From Jatrophihabitans sp. GAS493 (lineage in GTDB: Bacteria > Actinomycetota > Actinomycetes > Mycobacteriales > Jatrophihabitantaceae): a stretch of DNA of 64,000 nt. The stretch is from NCBI RefSeq assembly GCF_900230215.1, contig NZ_LT907982.1, forward strand, positions 124,001 to 188,000, read 5' to 3'. The notes under the pieces are model-generated. The model did not search any database. It was given only the letters and a program-made list of their open reading frames with translations, and had not been told where the DNA came from. Shown piece after piece: positions 1 to 8,173 of this stretch. Each line of letters starts with the position of its first letter. Position 1 is the first letter of the stretch. A program made the position numbers and the translations under genes.

Positions 1-346
1 TCTTACGCTCCTTGACCCGCGGGTCACGAGTGAGGAAGCCGGCCTTCTTCAGGGCCGGACGGTCGTCGGGCTCGATGTTGATGAGCGCCCGGGCGATGCC
101 GAGGCGAAGCGCACCGGCCTGGCCGGTGATGCCGCCGCCGGAGAGGATCGCGATGACGTCGTACTGACCGTCGCGCTCGAGGGTCACGAACGGCTCACGG
201 ATGAGCTGCTGGTGAACCTTGTTCGGGAAGTACTCGGCCAGCGTGCGGCCATTGAGCTTGAACTCGCCCGTTCCGGCTACGAGGCGGACGCGGACAATGG
301 CCTCTTTACGACGGCCAACGGTGGGTGCATAAGCTGCTTTAGTCAC
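1..346 (-). CDS. rpsI: 30S ribosomal protein S9 (partial, C-terminus outside window)
   Basis: Small-subunit ribosomal protein uS9, whose C-terminal tail reaches the P-site tRNA. The visible product begins [16 protein letters not shown] and contains the S9 core with [13 protein letters not shown] and the glycine-rich [19 protein letters not shown]. It reaches the [15 protein letters not shown] segment at the window edge, so roughly the last 15-20 residues lie outside. The GTG start at 346 is supported by AGGAG seven bases upstream. It follows rplM by 19 nt on the same strand, the universal rplM-rpsI operon. Confidence 0.96.
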   Translation of the reverse strand, partial: MTKAAYAPTVGRRKEAIVRVRLVAGTGEFKLNGRTLAEYFPNKVHQQLIREPFVTLERDGQYDVIAILSGGGITGQAGALRLGIARALINIEPDDRPALKKAGFLTRDPRVKERK

Positions 347-365
347 TGAAAGTCTCCTATCGCGC

Positions 366-815
366 TTACTGCGCGACCTGCTTGATCTCGAACGGCTCGG
401 GCTTCTGGGCGGCGTGCGGGTGCTCCGGGCCTGCGTAGACCTTGAGCTTCTTCAGCTGGGCGCGGCCCAGCGTGTTCTTCGGGAGCATGCCCTTGACAGC
501 CAGTTCGACGACGCGCTCGGGCTTGGTCTCGAGCAGCTCACCGACGGTGCGCTTGGAGAGACCACCCGGGAAGCCGGAGTGGCGGTAACGGAACTCGCCG
601 AGCTTGGAGCCGGTGACGGCAACCTTCTCCGCGTTGATGATGACGACGAAGTCGCCGGTGTCGACGTGCGGCGCGAAGGTCGGCTTGTGCTTGCCTCGCA
701 GCAGTGTCGCGGCCTGGGACGCCAGACGTCCGAGGACGATGTCATTGGCGTCGATGACGTGCCAGCGGCGGGTGATCTCGCCGGGCTTTGGGCTGTAAGT
801 TGCCACTTTGCTCAT
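366..815 (-). CDS. rplM: 50S ribosomal protein L13
   Basis: Large-subunit protein uL13, an early 23S rRNA binding protein. The 149-residue product starts [20 protein letters not shown], and family motifs [20 protein letters not shown] and [20 protein letters not shown] are intact. The reading frame stays open upstream to 929, but that extension is arginine-rich with no L13 similarity, and the ATG at 815 gives the usual family length. First gene of the rplM-rpsI operon. A putative promoter and a 5'-end hairpin lie about 100-150 bp upstream. Confidence 0.96.
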   Translation of the reverse strand: MSKVATYSPKPGEITRRWHVIDANDIVLGRLASQAATLLRGKHKPTFAPHVDTGDFVVIINAEKVAVTGSKLGEFRYRHSGFPGGLSKRTVGELLETKPERVVELAVKGMLPKNTLGRAQLKKLKVYAGPEHPHAAQKPEPFEIKQVAQ

Positions 816-905
816 TCTCTCTAGTCGGTCTTCACGACGCTGGTTGCGCCGCCCCCACGGTCGTCTCCGCCTCGTGGCGGTTCGGACCCCAGGACATGGC
901 CGTGC

Positions 906-929
906 GTGTGCTGTCCAGTGGACGCACAC
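906..929 (-). promoter_or_regulatory. Palindromic 5'-leader element of rplM-rpsI
   Basis: A near-perfect palindrome: GTGTGC (906-911), one unpaired T, GTCCA (913-917), a one-base centre, TGGAC (919-923), GCACAC (924-929). If the putative promoter at 939-968 is real, this is the first stem-loop of the rplM transcript, about 90 nt before the start codon. It could be an autoregulatory ribosomal-protein leader, an mRNA-stabilising hairpin or a DNA operator. The palindrome is plain to see; its role is inferred. Confidence 0.4.
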
Positions 930-938
930 CAGCCGATG

Positions 939-968
939 ACTCTACCTGGGCGCCTGGCGTCCGGCCAA
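939..968 (-). promoter_or_regulatory. Putative sigma70-type promoter of rplM-rpsI
   Basis: On the minus strand there is a -35-like TTGGCC (968-963), an 18-bp spacer, and a -10-like TAGAGT (944-939). This predicts transcription from about position 932 and a leader of about 115 nt. Sequence match only. Confidence 0.4.
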
Positions 969-1013
969 ATCGTCGGTTGCCAGCGTTCCCGGCCCGTCCC
1001 CCGGCTCTTCACC

Positions 1014-1051
1014 CGGAATTGCCGGTTTCACCGCCCAGATCGGCAATTCCG
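1014..1051. repeat. Dispersed palindrome, copy A
   Basis: Perfect 11-bp inverted repeat CGGAATTGCCG (1014-1024) / CGGCAATTCCG (1041-1051) with a 16-nt loop. It shares arms and flanks (TTCACC before, CGCG after) with the palindrome at 55517-55554 read on the opposite strand. It lies in the intergenic stretch 816-1136 between the rplM promoter and the SRPBCC gene. Apart from this palindrome, the promoter and the leader hairpin I see nothing else in that stretch. Confidence 0.6.
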
Positions 1052-1136
1052 CGCGAAAGGCGGCTGGGCGGCGGCGGGCGGAATTCCCACCGCAGGAGGA
1101 TTCCCCGACGGCACCGCGACTGCGATGATGTCGCCC

Positions 1137-1598
1137 ATGGCCGACCTCAGCGAGAGCATCGACATCACCTGCAGCCCCGCCCAGATCTACGGAATGGTCT
1201 CCGACCTGCCCCGGATGGGTGAGTGGAGTCCGGAGAACCGGGGTGCCCGCTGGTTCGGACGACCGGCCGGACCGGCGGTGGGAGCGAAGTTCGTCGGCGT
1301 GAACCGCTTCAAGTGGCTGGTCTGGCCGACCAATGGCCGGGTCACCGTGGCCGACCCCGGCAGCGCCTTCTGCTTCGAGGTGGTGGCGGGCCCGCTGCCG
1401 GTCGCGCGCTGGGAGTACCTCATCACGGCCACCCCCGACGGCTGCACGGTCACCGAGTCCTGGACCGACCGGCGCCCCAACTGGATGCTCAAGCCGATGA
1501 ACCGGATCTTCGGCGCGCCGCGGGAGACGCTCAATACCACCGGCATCAAGATCACGCTGGCCAATCTGAAGCAGGCGGCCGAACACACGTCGGTCTGA
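1137..1598 (+). CDS. SRPBCC family protein (polyketide cyclase/dehydrase-like)
   Basis: A 153-residue START/Bet v1-like (SRPBCC) protein. These form a deep hydrophobic cavity and bind or modify small ligands. Visible features are the N-terminal SESIDITCSPAQIYGMVSDL, the MGEWSPENRGARW segment common in the actinobacterial subgroup, and a C-terminal helix ending in TLANLKQAAE. The start is uncertain: ATG codons at 1125, 1128 and 1137 are in frame, and the AGGAGG-like sequence at 1092-1099 is too distant from all of them. I chose 1137, where family similarity begins. Substrate unknown. Confidence 0.75.
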   Translation: MADLSESIDITCSPAQIYGMVSDLPRMGEWSPENRGARWFGRPAGPAVGAKFVGVNRFKWLVWPTNGRVTVADPGSAFCFEVVAGPLPVARWEYLITATPDGCTVTESWTDRRPNWMLKPMNRIFGAPRETLNTTGIKITLANLKQAAEHTSV

Positions 1599-1635
1599 GA
1601 TCGGGCCCGGTCGAGGTCCGTCACAACCCGCTCGC

Positions 1636-1674
1636 GGGGAGTTTTTTGCCCGGATTCCGGGAAGAAAACTCCCC
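1636..1674. terminator. Bidirectional hairpin between convergent genes
   Basis: Outer arms GGGGAGTTTT (1636-1645) and AAAACTCCCC (1665-1674) enclose a second stem CCCGG/CCGGG with an ATT loop. It lies between the ends of the SRPBCC gene (1598) and the ABC-F gene (1700), as expected for a shared terminator. There is no trailing T-tract on either strand. Confidence 0.6.
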
Positions 1675-1699
1675 ACAAGGTGGACATTGGCCGTGCCAA

Positions 1700-3319
1700 C
1701 TAGCGGGCCCGGGCGACGCGACCCTCGTCGAAGACCGGCTCGGCCGACTCGTAGACGATCCCGTCCGCCCCGAAGACCAGGAAGCGGTCGAAGGATCGGG
1801 CGAACCAGCGGTCGTGGGTGACCGTGACGACGGTTCCGTCGAAGGCGTCGAGGGCCTCCTCCAGTGCCTCGGAGCTCAGCACGTCCAGGTTGTCGGTGGG
1901 CTCGTCGAGCAGCAGCAGCGTCGCACCGGAGAGCTCGAGGAGCAGGATCTGGAAGCGGGCCTGCTGCCCACCGGAGAGCGAGCCAAAGTTCTGATCACCC
2001 TGCTGCTGCAGGGCATAGCGGCGCAGGGCCGCCATCGCTCGTCCCCGGTCGACGCCGCTGCGACCCTCCTCGCCATGCCAGAGCAGGTCGACGAGGGTGC
2101 GCTTCATCCACTCCGGGTGGGCATGCGTCTGGGCGAAGAGGCCGGCCACCACGCGGGAGCCGAGGCGGAACTCGCCGGTGTGCGCGACCTCGGCGCCGCC
2201 GAGCATCCGCAGGAAGTGCGACTTCCCGGCACCGTTGGCCCCGAGGACGGCCAGCCGCTCTCCGTAGTAGATCTCGAGGTCGAACGGCTTCATCAGGCCG
2301 GTGAGTTCCAGCTTCTCGCAGATGACGGCCCGCACTGCGGTGCGACCACCGCGCAGCCGCATATTCACCTGCTCGTCCTCGGGCTTCTCCGGCGGCGGCC
2401 CCTCCGCCTCGTAGCGGGCGAGGCGAGCGGCCTGCACCCGGTACTTCTGGGCCATTACTTCCGAGATTCGCGCCTGGATCTGCAGGGTTAGCACCAGTGC
2501 CTTCAGACGGGCGTGCTCCTCATCCCAGCGACGGCGCACCTCGGCCATCCGCTCGTGTTTCGCGCTGCGAGCCTCGTGATAGGAGTTGAAGCCACCGCCG
2601 TGGACCCAGACCGTGCCGCCCTCGACCGTCACGATCCGGTCGGCGACCCGGTTCAGCAGTTCGCGGTCGTGGCTGATGAACAGGATCGTCTTGCGGGTCT
2701 CCAGCAGCCTGTCCTCCAGCCACATCTTTCCCGGCACGTCGAGGTAGTTGTCCGGCTCATCGAGCAGCAGCACCTCATCCGGGCCGCGCAGCAGCGCCTC
2801 CAGCGCCAAGCGCTTCTGCTCCCCGCCGGAGAGGGTGTTCAGCTGCCGGTACTTGCAGCCGTCGTAGCTGATGCCCATCGCCGCCACGGTGACCGTGTCC
2901 CAGAGGACCTCGGCGTCATACCCACCGGCGTCGCCCCAGGAGGCGAGGGCGTGCGCGTACTTCAGCTGGGTCGCCTCGTCGTCGGTCTCCATCAGGGCCA
3001 GTTCGGCGGCCTGCAGTTCATCCCAGGCGACGCCGACCGGCGGCGGGGCGAGGCGAACCAGAAAGTCCTGGACGGTGGTCTCGTCGCGGACCGATCCGAC
3101 GAACTGCCGCATCACGCCGAGCCCGCCCGAGCGCACGATCGCCCCGGCCTGGGCGTCCAGATCGCCGCAGATCAGGCGGAGCAGGGTGGTCTTTCCGGCG
3201 CCGTTCGCGCCGACCAGCGCGGCCCGGGCTCCGTCGCCGATGCGGAAGGAGACATCCTCCAGCAGCAGCCGGCCGTCGGGAAGCGCGTGCTGCAGTCCGG
3301 AGACGTCGATATAACCCAC
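1700..3319 (-). CDS. ABC-F family ATP-binding protein
   Basis: A 539-residue soluble protein with two ATPase domains and no membrane segments, the ABC-F layout of ribosome-associated translation or antibiotic-resistance factors. Domain 1 has Walker A GANGAGKT (37-44), signature LSGGEQ (163-168) and Walker B LLLDEPDNYLD (184-194). Domain 2 has GANGAGKS (360-367), LSGGQQ (448-453) and LLLLDEPTDNLD (468-479). The linker (about 240-330) is rich in Arg, Lys and Glu, like the P-site tRNA interaction motif. Start is GTG at 3319. Both sites look catalytically complete. Which ABC-F subfamily, and whether it gives resistance, cannot be told from here. Confidence 0.88.
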   Translation of the reverse strand: MGYIDVSGLQHALPDGRLLLEDVSFRIGDGARAALVGANGAGKTTLLRLICGDLDAQAGAIVRSGGLGVMRQFVGSVRDETTVQDFLVRLAPPPVGVAWDELQAAELALMETDDEATQLKYAHALASWGDAGGYDAEVLWDTVTVAAMGISYDGCKYRQLNTLSGGEQKRLALEALLRGPDEVLLLDEPDNYLDVPGKMWLEDRLLETRKTILFISHDRELLNRVADRIVTVEGGTVWVHGGGFNSYHEARSAKHERMAEVRRRWDEEHARLKALVLTLQIQARISEVMAQKYRVQAARLARYEAEGPPPEKPEDEQVNMRLRGGRTAVRAVICEKLELTGLMKPFDLEIYYGERLAVLGANGAGKSHFLRMLGGAEVAHTGEFRLGSRVVAGLFAQTHAHPEWMKRTLVDLLWHGEEGRSGVDRGRAMAALRRYALQQQGDQNFGSLSGGQQARFQILLLELSGATLLLLDEPTDNLDVLSSEALEEALDAFDGTVVTVTHDRWFARSFDRFLVFGADGIVYESAEPVFDEGRVARAR

Positions 3320-3426
3320 TGCGCAATTCTGGCACGGTCAGACGAGCCAATTCGCCGCGTCGGCCGCGTCGCTGCGCGAATTTGAGCGGTTGCGCCGCTA
3401 CCCGGGTCTGGGCGGCTGCGAACGTC

Positions 3427-3807
3427 TCAGGCGACGTCGAGACCGCTGAGGTCAGGGAGGAGGAGGGTGCCGTCGGCGTCGCGGCCCACCTCCAACTGCG
3501 CGACCACCGCCGCGACCGGGATCGGACCGTAGATATGCGGGAAGGGATCGGCCGAACCCTCGACCGCGTCCCAGCGCAGCGGGGCGCCGGCCGCCTCGCA
3601 GAGGTCGGGCTCGACAACCAGGAGCAGTTGGGTACTCAGATCGACGTCGGCGTAGTACCTCGAGGCGACGCCCGGCACCTGAGCCGCCGTCGACATGTGC
3701 ATGAAGCCGACGTCGGCCAGCGAGGCGTCGCGGGTGGACTCGGAGTACTCGCCGGTGCGTAGCGCCTCTTCCCAAGCCGAGCGAGACGCGAGATGCAGAA
3801 TTCTCAT
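3427..3807 (-). CDS. DUF952 domain-containing protein
   Basis: A 126-residue protein of the DUF952 family, small and of unknown function, found beside metabolic genes in many bacteria. Matching segments are the N-terminal MRILHLASRSAWEEA, DVGFMHMSTAAQVPGVASRYY, and the C-terminal FPHIYGPIPVAAVV. The length is normal. It is divergent from the Nudix gene, with only 41 bp between starts, so the two promoters must overlap or one transcript is leaderless. Confidence 0.8.
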   Translation of the reverse strand: MRILHLASRSAWEEALRTGEYSESTRDASLADVGFMHMSTAAQVPGVASRYYADVDLSTQLLLVVEPDLCEAAGAPLRWDAVEGSADPFPHIYGPIPVAAVVAQLEVGRDADGTLLLPDLSGLDVA

Positions 3808-3848
3808 GCCTACAGTCTGCGCGAGCGCCGGCAGGACACAATGAGCGG

Positions 3849-4406
3849 ATGCGAAAGATCGAGCAGGTCAGCACCCGGATCGCCCATCAGACGCCCTGGA
3901 TGACCGTTCGAGCCGACGAGGTGCGCTTCCCGGACGGCTCGACCGGGACGTACTCGGTGCTGGAGAAGCGCGACTTCGCCCTGGTGATCGCCGAATCGCA
4001 GGAGGGGTACTGGCTGGTGGAGCAGTTCCGCTACCCCATCGGGCGACGGGTCTGGGAGTTCCCCCAGGGCGGCTGGGGCGCCGGGAAGGACGGCAGCAAG
4101 GAGGAGCTTGCGGCCAGCGAGCTCGAGGAGGAGACCGGCATTCTGGCCGGCGGATGGGCGCATCTGGGCCACCTCTATGCCGCCTACGGCTACAGCAACC
4201 AGGGTTTCGACGTCTTCCACGCGACCAACCTGACGATGGGTGAGCCGAAGCGCGAGGCCAGCGAGCAGGACATGGTGCACGGTTGGTTCTCCGACGTGGA
4301 GGTGCGGGCGATGATGGCCCGCGGCGAGTTCGTCGACTCGCACAGCATCGCCGCGCTTGCCCTACTGGATCAGGCGAAACTGCGTCAGGCCCAGACCCGA
4401 CGCTGA
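3849..4406 (+). CDS. Nudix hydrolase (ADP-ribose pyrophosphatase-like)
   Basis: A 185-residue Nudix hydrolase expected to cleave a nucleoside diphosphate linked to another group, perhaps ADP-ribose given VEQFRYPIGRRVWEFPQGG. The Nudix helix ends SELEEETGI (90-98), keeping the metal-binding glutamates at 91, 94 and 95. The box is not canonical: the first conserved Glu aligns with Gly82 and the Arg with Ser90. Substrate is therefore uncertain, though the fold call is firm. Confidence 0.82.
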   Translation: MRKIEQVSTRIAHQTPWMTVRADEVRFPDGSTGTYSVLEKRDFALVIAESQEGYWLVEQFRYPIGRRVWEFPQGGWGAGKDGSKEELAASELEEETGILAGGWAHLGHLYAAYGYSNQGFDVFHATNLTMGEPKREASEQDMVHGWFSDVEVRAMMARGEFVDSHSIAALALLDQAKLRQAQTRR

Positions 4407-4418
4407 CCGGCTGACTGA

Positions 4419-5060
4419 CTACAAGGTGAGCGTCTCGCGGGGCGCCAGATGCCGATAGCTGGAGCCGTGCTCGGCGCCGATTCGCGTCACGTGCCCCTCG
4501 ACGACACCGAGGCCCAGTTCATTGAGCAGGCCGTCGTGCACCTGGAAAGCCTGCGGGGCCCGGACCGCGATGACGAAGTCGATGACCTCGCTCACCTTCG
4601 ACCAGGGGGCATGGATCGGCACCAGTAGCGTCTGCACCGGCACAGTTGGTACGGCGAAGGAATCACCTGGATGATAAAGGTGATCGTCGATCAGGTAGCC
4701 GACGTTGGAGATCACCGGAATGCTGCTGTGGATCACCGCGTGCTGGCCACCGAACGTCTGTACCGCGAAGCCCGCCGCCTCGAAGTTCTCGCCGACCGCC
4801 GCGACGGCGAAGCGCTCCTGCAGCGGGGCGAAGCTATCGGCCAGCGACTGCGGCGCCCAGACCCGAAGGTGCGGATTCTGCTCGGCGGCGCTCAGCACCC
4901 GATTCAGGTCGAGGTGGTCGACGTGCTCATGCGTTATCAGCACCGCATCGGCACCGTCGAGCGCTTCATCCAGTTCGGAGAAGGCACCCGGATCGATAAC
5001 CAACGTGCGGCCGCCGTCGTCGAGGCGGACGCAGGCGTGGGTGTACTTGGTGAACTTCAC
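4419..5060 (-). CDS. MBL-fold metal-dependent hydrolase
   Basis: A 213-residue metallo-beta-lactamase-fold protein. The metal-binding signature THEHVDHLD gives His44, His46, Asp48 and His49. Later ligands are probably His in GGQHAV and Asp in YHPGDSF, with VHDGLLNELG near the end. Overall form resembles UlaG-like or RNase Z-like small hydrolases of unknown substrate. The GTG start has AAAGGGGA upstream. It lies 55 nt after the ABC permease on the same strand. Confidence 0.85.
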   Translation of the reverse strand: MKFTKYTHACVRLDDGGRTLVIDPGAFSELDEALDGADAVLITHEHVDHLDLNRVLSAAEQNPHLRVWAPQSLADSFAPLQERFAVAAVGENFEAAGFAVQTFGGQHAVIHSSIPVISNVGYLIDDHLYHPGDSFAVPTVPVQTLLVPIHAPWSKVSEVIDFVIAVRAPQAFQVHDGLLNELGLGVVEGHVTRIGAEHGSSYRHLAPRETLTL

Positions 5061-5115
5061 GGCGATCCCCTTTGCTGATAAGTCATCTCTGACGCTACTC
5101 CGGTGCTCGCCGCCT

Positions 5116-6288
5116 TCAGGCGAGGTCCCCCACCGCCTCGCCCCGCCACGCGCTGCGCAGGGTGAGCTTGTTGCCGGTGTGCAGGATGGAGGCCCGGTAG
5201 AGACGCCCGGCCACGACGAGCGCGACTGCGGTCAGGGCGAGCATCAACAACGCCGCTGCCAGCACGTCGGTGATGGGCACACCGCCGCGAGCCAGGCGGG
5301 CCGGCATCGCGATCGCCGAGATCGGCGGGATCATCGACAGCACGCGGGCCCAACTGGTGTCTGGATTCGCCGAGACGGCAAAGCTCGCGGCATAGGCGAC
5401 GAAGAGCAGTCCGGTCACCGGGGTGAGGACGCCGGAGACCTCCTCCTGCCGGGAGACCAGGGACGCCAGGCCGGCGGCGAGAGCGGCGAAGAAAGCGAAT
5501 CCCAGGGCGAACCAGCCGAAGGCGACCAGCAAGGAAACATAGGCCGATCCGGGCAGTGTCAGCCCACCAGTCCCGATCGACACGCCGAGGGCAACCAGGG
5601 CCAGCAGCGCGACCTGGGCCAGCGCCAGGCCACCGATACCGACGAGCTTGCCGGTGAGCAGTTGCACCGGCCGAACGGCCGAGAGGATGAGCTCCACCAC
5701 GCGACTGGACTTCTCCTCGACCACTCCGATGGCCACCCAGGTGCAGAAGGTGAGGAGTTGGGCGAAGAGGAAGACGACCGCAATCGTCGCCACCACCTGG
5801 CGCTGCGTCGTCTCGGCCGAGTTGGTGGCGGTGACCGCGAGCGCCTTCACCTCGAACGCATGCTGGATCTGGATACCGGTGAGACCGGCCGCCGCGAGAT
5901 TGTCGCGCAGCTGCTGGGCCTGATGGGCTGATTGGATAAGGGTGACTGCTCCCGAGTCACTTGATTTGGCGACGATCCGATCGCCGTTGATCACGGCGGC
6001 GTCCCAATCGCCGCTGCGTACCTTGGCCGCCGCCTCGGTGGCGTCGGTCGGGTGCAGCCTGATCGGCTGACCGGCCTGCTTGGCGGCTGCGTCGAGGTAC
6101 GTGCGCAGCTCCTCACTGCCGCCGACCACGCCGATCTGATACGTCGAGGCAGCGTGACCACCAATGATCTTCGGGGCGGCCGCGCCGAGGGCGATGATGA
6201 TGACAGCCACGGCCAGCCCGATCCGGAACCCCCGCTGCTGCAGACGGACGATGACCTCGCGACGAGCCACCAGCAGAACGGTCCTCAC
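5116..6288 (-). CDS. ABC-2 type transporter permease (NatB-like)
   Basis: A 390-residue permease. One N-terminal membrane segment (IGLAVAVIIIALGAAAPKII) is followed by a long extracytoplasmic domain, then about five hydrophobic segments from VVATIAVVFLFAQLLTFCTW onward, with EEKSSRVVELILSAVRP between them. That topology matches ABC-2/NatB exporters. I place the start at GTG 6288, where GTGA overlaps the ATPase stop codon by four bases; the frame continues upstream to 6339 inside the ATPase gene. It forms a transporter with the adjacent ATPase. The exported substrate is unknown. Confidence 0.87.
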   Translation of the reverse strand: MRTVLLVARREVIVRLQQRGFRIGLAVAVIIIALGAAAPKIIGGHAASTYQIGVVGGSEELRTYLDAAAKQAGQPIRLHPTDATEAAAKVRSGDWDAAVINGDRIVAKSSDSGAVTLIQSAHQAQQLRDNLAAAGLTGIQIQHAFEVKALAVTATNSAETTQRQVVATIAVVFLFAQLLTFCTWVAIGVVEEKSSRVVELILSAVRPVQLLTGKLVGIGGLALAQVALLALVALGVSIGTGGLTLPGSAYVSLLVAFGWFALGFAFFAALAAGLASLVSRQEEVSGVLTPVTGLLFVAYAASFAVSANPDTSWARVLSMIPPISAIAMPARLARGGVPITDVLAAALLMLALTAVALVVAGRLYRASILHTGNKLTLRSAWRGEAVGDLA

Positions 6289-7178
6289 TGGGCCGCCACC
6301 GCCTCTCGGTAGAGCTCGGCCAGTGGTGGCTGCCGCCAACCGAAGTGACTCACCCGTCCGGCGGCCGTCGCCGCGGCGAGTATCCGTTGGTCATCGCCGG
6401 TATCGTCCAGTCGCAGACGCAGCCGATCGCCTTGGGTCACCGTCACCGTCACGCCGGTGAGGCCATCGACCCAGGACGAGTCGATTCCCTCCACCTCCAC
6501 CTCCAACTCCGCCCGCCCGCCGGCCCGACGCAGCTCGTCGAGGGTGCCGGCCGCGACGATCCGCCCCGCCGTGATGATGATGATGCGGTCGCAGAGCCGC
6601 TCCACCAGCTCCAGTTGATGGCTGCTGAAGAGCACCCCGACGCCGGTGGCCCGACGCTCGGCCAGCACCTGCTCCATGGTGTCGACGCCGACCGGATCGA
6701 GGCCGGAGAAGGGTTCGTCGAGGATGAGCAATTCCGGGTCATGAACGAGGGCGGCGGCGAGCTGGACCCGCTGCTGATTCCCCAGCGAGAGCGACTGCAG
6801 CACGGCGTTCGGCTCGGCGACCACGCTGAGCTTCTCGATGATCGATGCCGCCGTGGCGTCGGCGTCCCGACGCGACATGCCGCGCAGTCGACCGAAGTAG
6901 CTGACCTGATCGACGATCCGCATCTTCGGATAGAGGCCACGCTGCTCGGGCATGTAGCCGAAGCGCTGCCGGGTTGCGAAGCTCAGCGGCTCGCCACGCC
7001 AGTGCACACTGCCTGAGTCGGCGGCCAGTAACCCCATCGCGATCCGCATGGTGGTGGATTTCCCGGCGCCGTTGGCACCGACGAAACCCACCATCTCACC
7101 GGGCTGCACGCGCAGCGAGACGCCGCGCAGCGCGGCCACGCTGCCGTAGGACTTGGTCAGGTCGAGGATATCCAGCAT
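6285..7178 (-). CDS. ABC transporter ATP-binding protein
   Basis: A 297-residue ATPase subunit beginning MLDILDLTKSYGSVAALRGV. It has Walker A GANGAGKS, a Q-loop region GYMPEQRGLYPKM typical of NatA/CcmA exporters, signature LSLGNQQRV (a variant of LSGGQ) and Walker B LLILDEPFSGLDP. The C-terminal extension with GGRAELEVEVEG matches NatA-type proteins. It is four bases upstream-overlapped with the permease and 11 nt after galM, so the three are probably one transcript. Confidence 0.88.
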   Translation of the reverse strand: MLDILDLTKSYGSVAALRGVSLRVQPGEMVGFVGANGAGKSTTMRIAMGLLAADSGSVHWRGEPLSFATRQRFGYMPEQRGLYPKMRIVDQVSYFGRLRGMSRRDADATAASIIEKLSVVAEPNAVLQSLSLGNQQRVQLAAALVHDPELLILDEPFSGLDPVGVDTMEQVLAERRATGVGVLFSSHQLELVERLCDRIIIITAGRIVAAGTLDELRRAGGRAELEVEVEGIDSSWVDGLTGVTVTVTQGDRLRLRLDDTGDDQRILAAATAAGRVSHFGWRQPPLAELYREAVAAQ

Positions 7179-7189
7179 CGTGTTCGCCG

Positions 7190-8089
7190 CTAGCCGATCG
7201 GGGTGACTCCCCACGTGCCGGTCCAGTCGGCACCCGGCTCCAGCACGATTAGGCCAGTGCCGGAGTTGAAGGCATCGGCCGGGCAGGTCATCGGCTCGAC
7301 GGCCACCGCCGGTGAGAAGTGGGCCAACTCCTCGGCGGTGAAGACCTGCAGGAAGCGGAAGGATTCGTCGTACCAGATCTGGGTGGAGCCACTCGGGGTG
7401 CTGAGCAGTACCGCACCGCGGCCGTCCACATAGTTGAGCTCACCGAAGGCGTCGTCCAGCCGTTGGCTCTTCAGGGCCCGCGCCCCACGGAAGTCGTATT
7501 CGCTGTCGTCGACCTCGGCCTGCCCGACCGGCACCTGCGCCTCGTCGGTGATGATCCGGCTATTGGCCGGGATCTGCAGTACAACCTCGTCCAGCGAGTG
7601 GCCGTGCAGCGATAAATAGGGGTGGAATCCGGCACCGAACGGGGCCCGCCCCGTCCCCTCGTTGAAGACCGACGAGGTGACCGTCAGCCCCGCCTCGACA
7701 TCCACCGAGTAGGTCACGGCGGCTGATATCTCGAAGGGCCAACCGGTCTGCGGAACGATCTTGCAGGCCAGCGTGATGGAGTCCTGCTCCTGCGCGATGG
7801 GCGCCCAGCGCGACCAGCGCGCCAGGCCGTGATTGGCATTGTTCTGTGGCCGTTCGGTGACCGGCACCTGGAGCTTCTGCCCCTCGAAGACGTACTCGCC
7901 GTTGCGCAGCCGGTTCGGCCAGGGCATGAGCACGGCCCCGTCGCAGCGTGGCGGAAGCTCGTCCGTTGCATAGGGGGCGGTGATGTCGACGCCGCCCCTG
8001 GTGAAGCGCCGCAGGCCGGCACCAACCTCGACCACGGTGGCCTCATAGTCGCCCGCGGAGATGGTGAACTGGGTACCCGTCAGTGCCAT
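7190..8089 (-). CDS. Aldose 1-epimerase family protein
   Basis: A 299-residue galactose mutarotase-like protein that would interconvert sugar anomers. Typical features are MPWPNRLRNGEYVFEG, the NHGLARWSRW segment with the catalytic-type histidine, GAGFHPYLSLHG, and the late EPMTCPADAFNSG with the acidic residue used as base. Start is ATG 8089, which gives normal family length. The neighbouring export ATPase has no obvious functional tie to sugar metabolism. Confidence 0.88.
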   Translation of the reverse strand: MALTGTQFTISAGDYEATVVEVGAGLRRFTRGGVDITAPYATDELPPRCDGAVLMPWPNRLRNGEYVFEGQKLQVPVTERPQNNANHGLARWSRWAPIAQEQDSITLACKIVPQTGWPFEISAAVTYSVDVEAGLTVTSSVFNEGTGRAPFGAGFHPYLSLHGHSLDEVVLQIPANSRIITDEAQVPVGQAEVDDSEYDFRGARALKSQRLDDAFGELNYVDGRGAVLLSTPSGSTQIWYDESFRFLQVFTAEELAHFSPAVAVEPMTCPADAFNSGTGLIVLEPGADWTGTWGVTPIG

Positions 8090-8130
8090 GGTTGCGACGT
8101 TACGTGACGCCGCCGTGAAGTGACATGGCA

Positions 8131-8158
8131 GGTGGGTGGTCCCTCCGGACCACCCACC
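8131..8158. terminator. Perfect hairpin after the S53 peptidase gene
   Basis: GGTGGGTGGTCC (8131-8142), loop CTCC, GGACCACCCACC (8147-8158). It lies 15 bases past the stop codon of the peptidase and upstream of galM on the same strand, so it probably ends the peptidase transcript. No T-tract follows, as is common in high-GC actinobacteria. Confidence 0.7.
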
Positions 8159-8173
8159 GACCACAACTATCCG

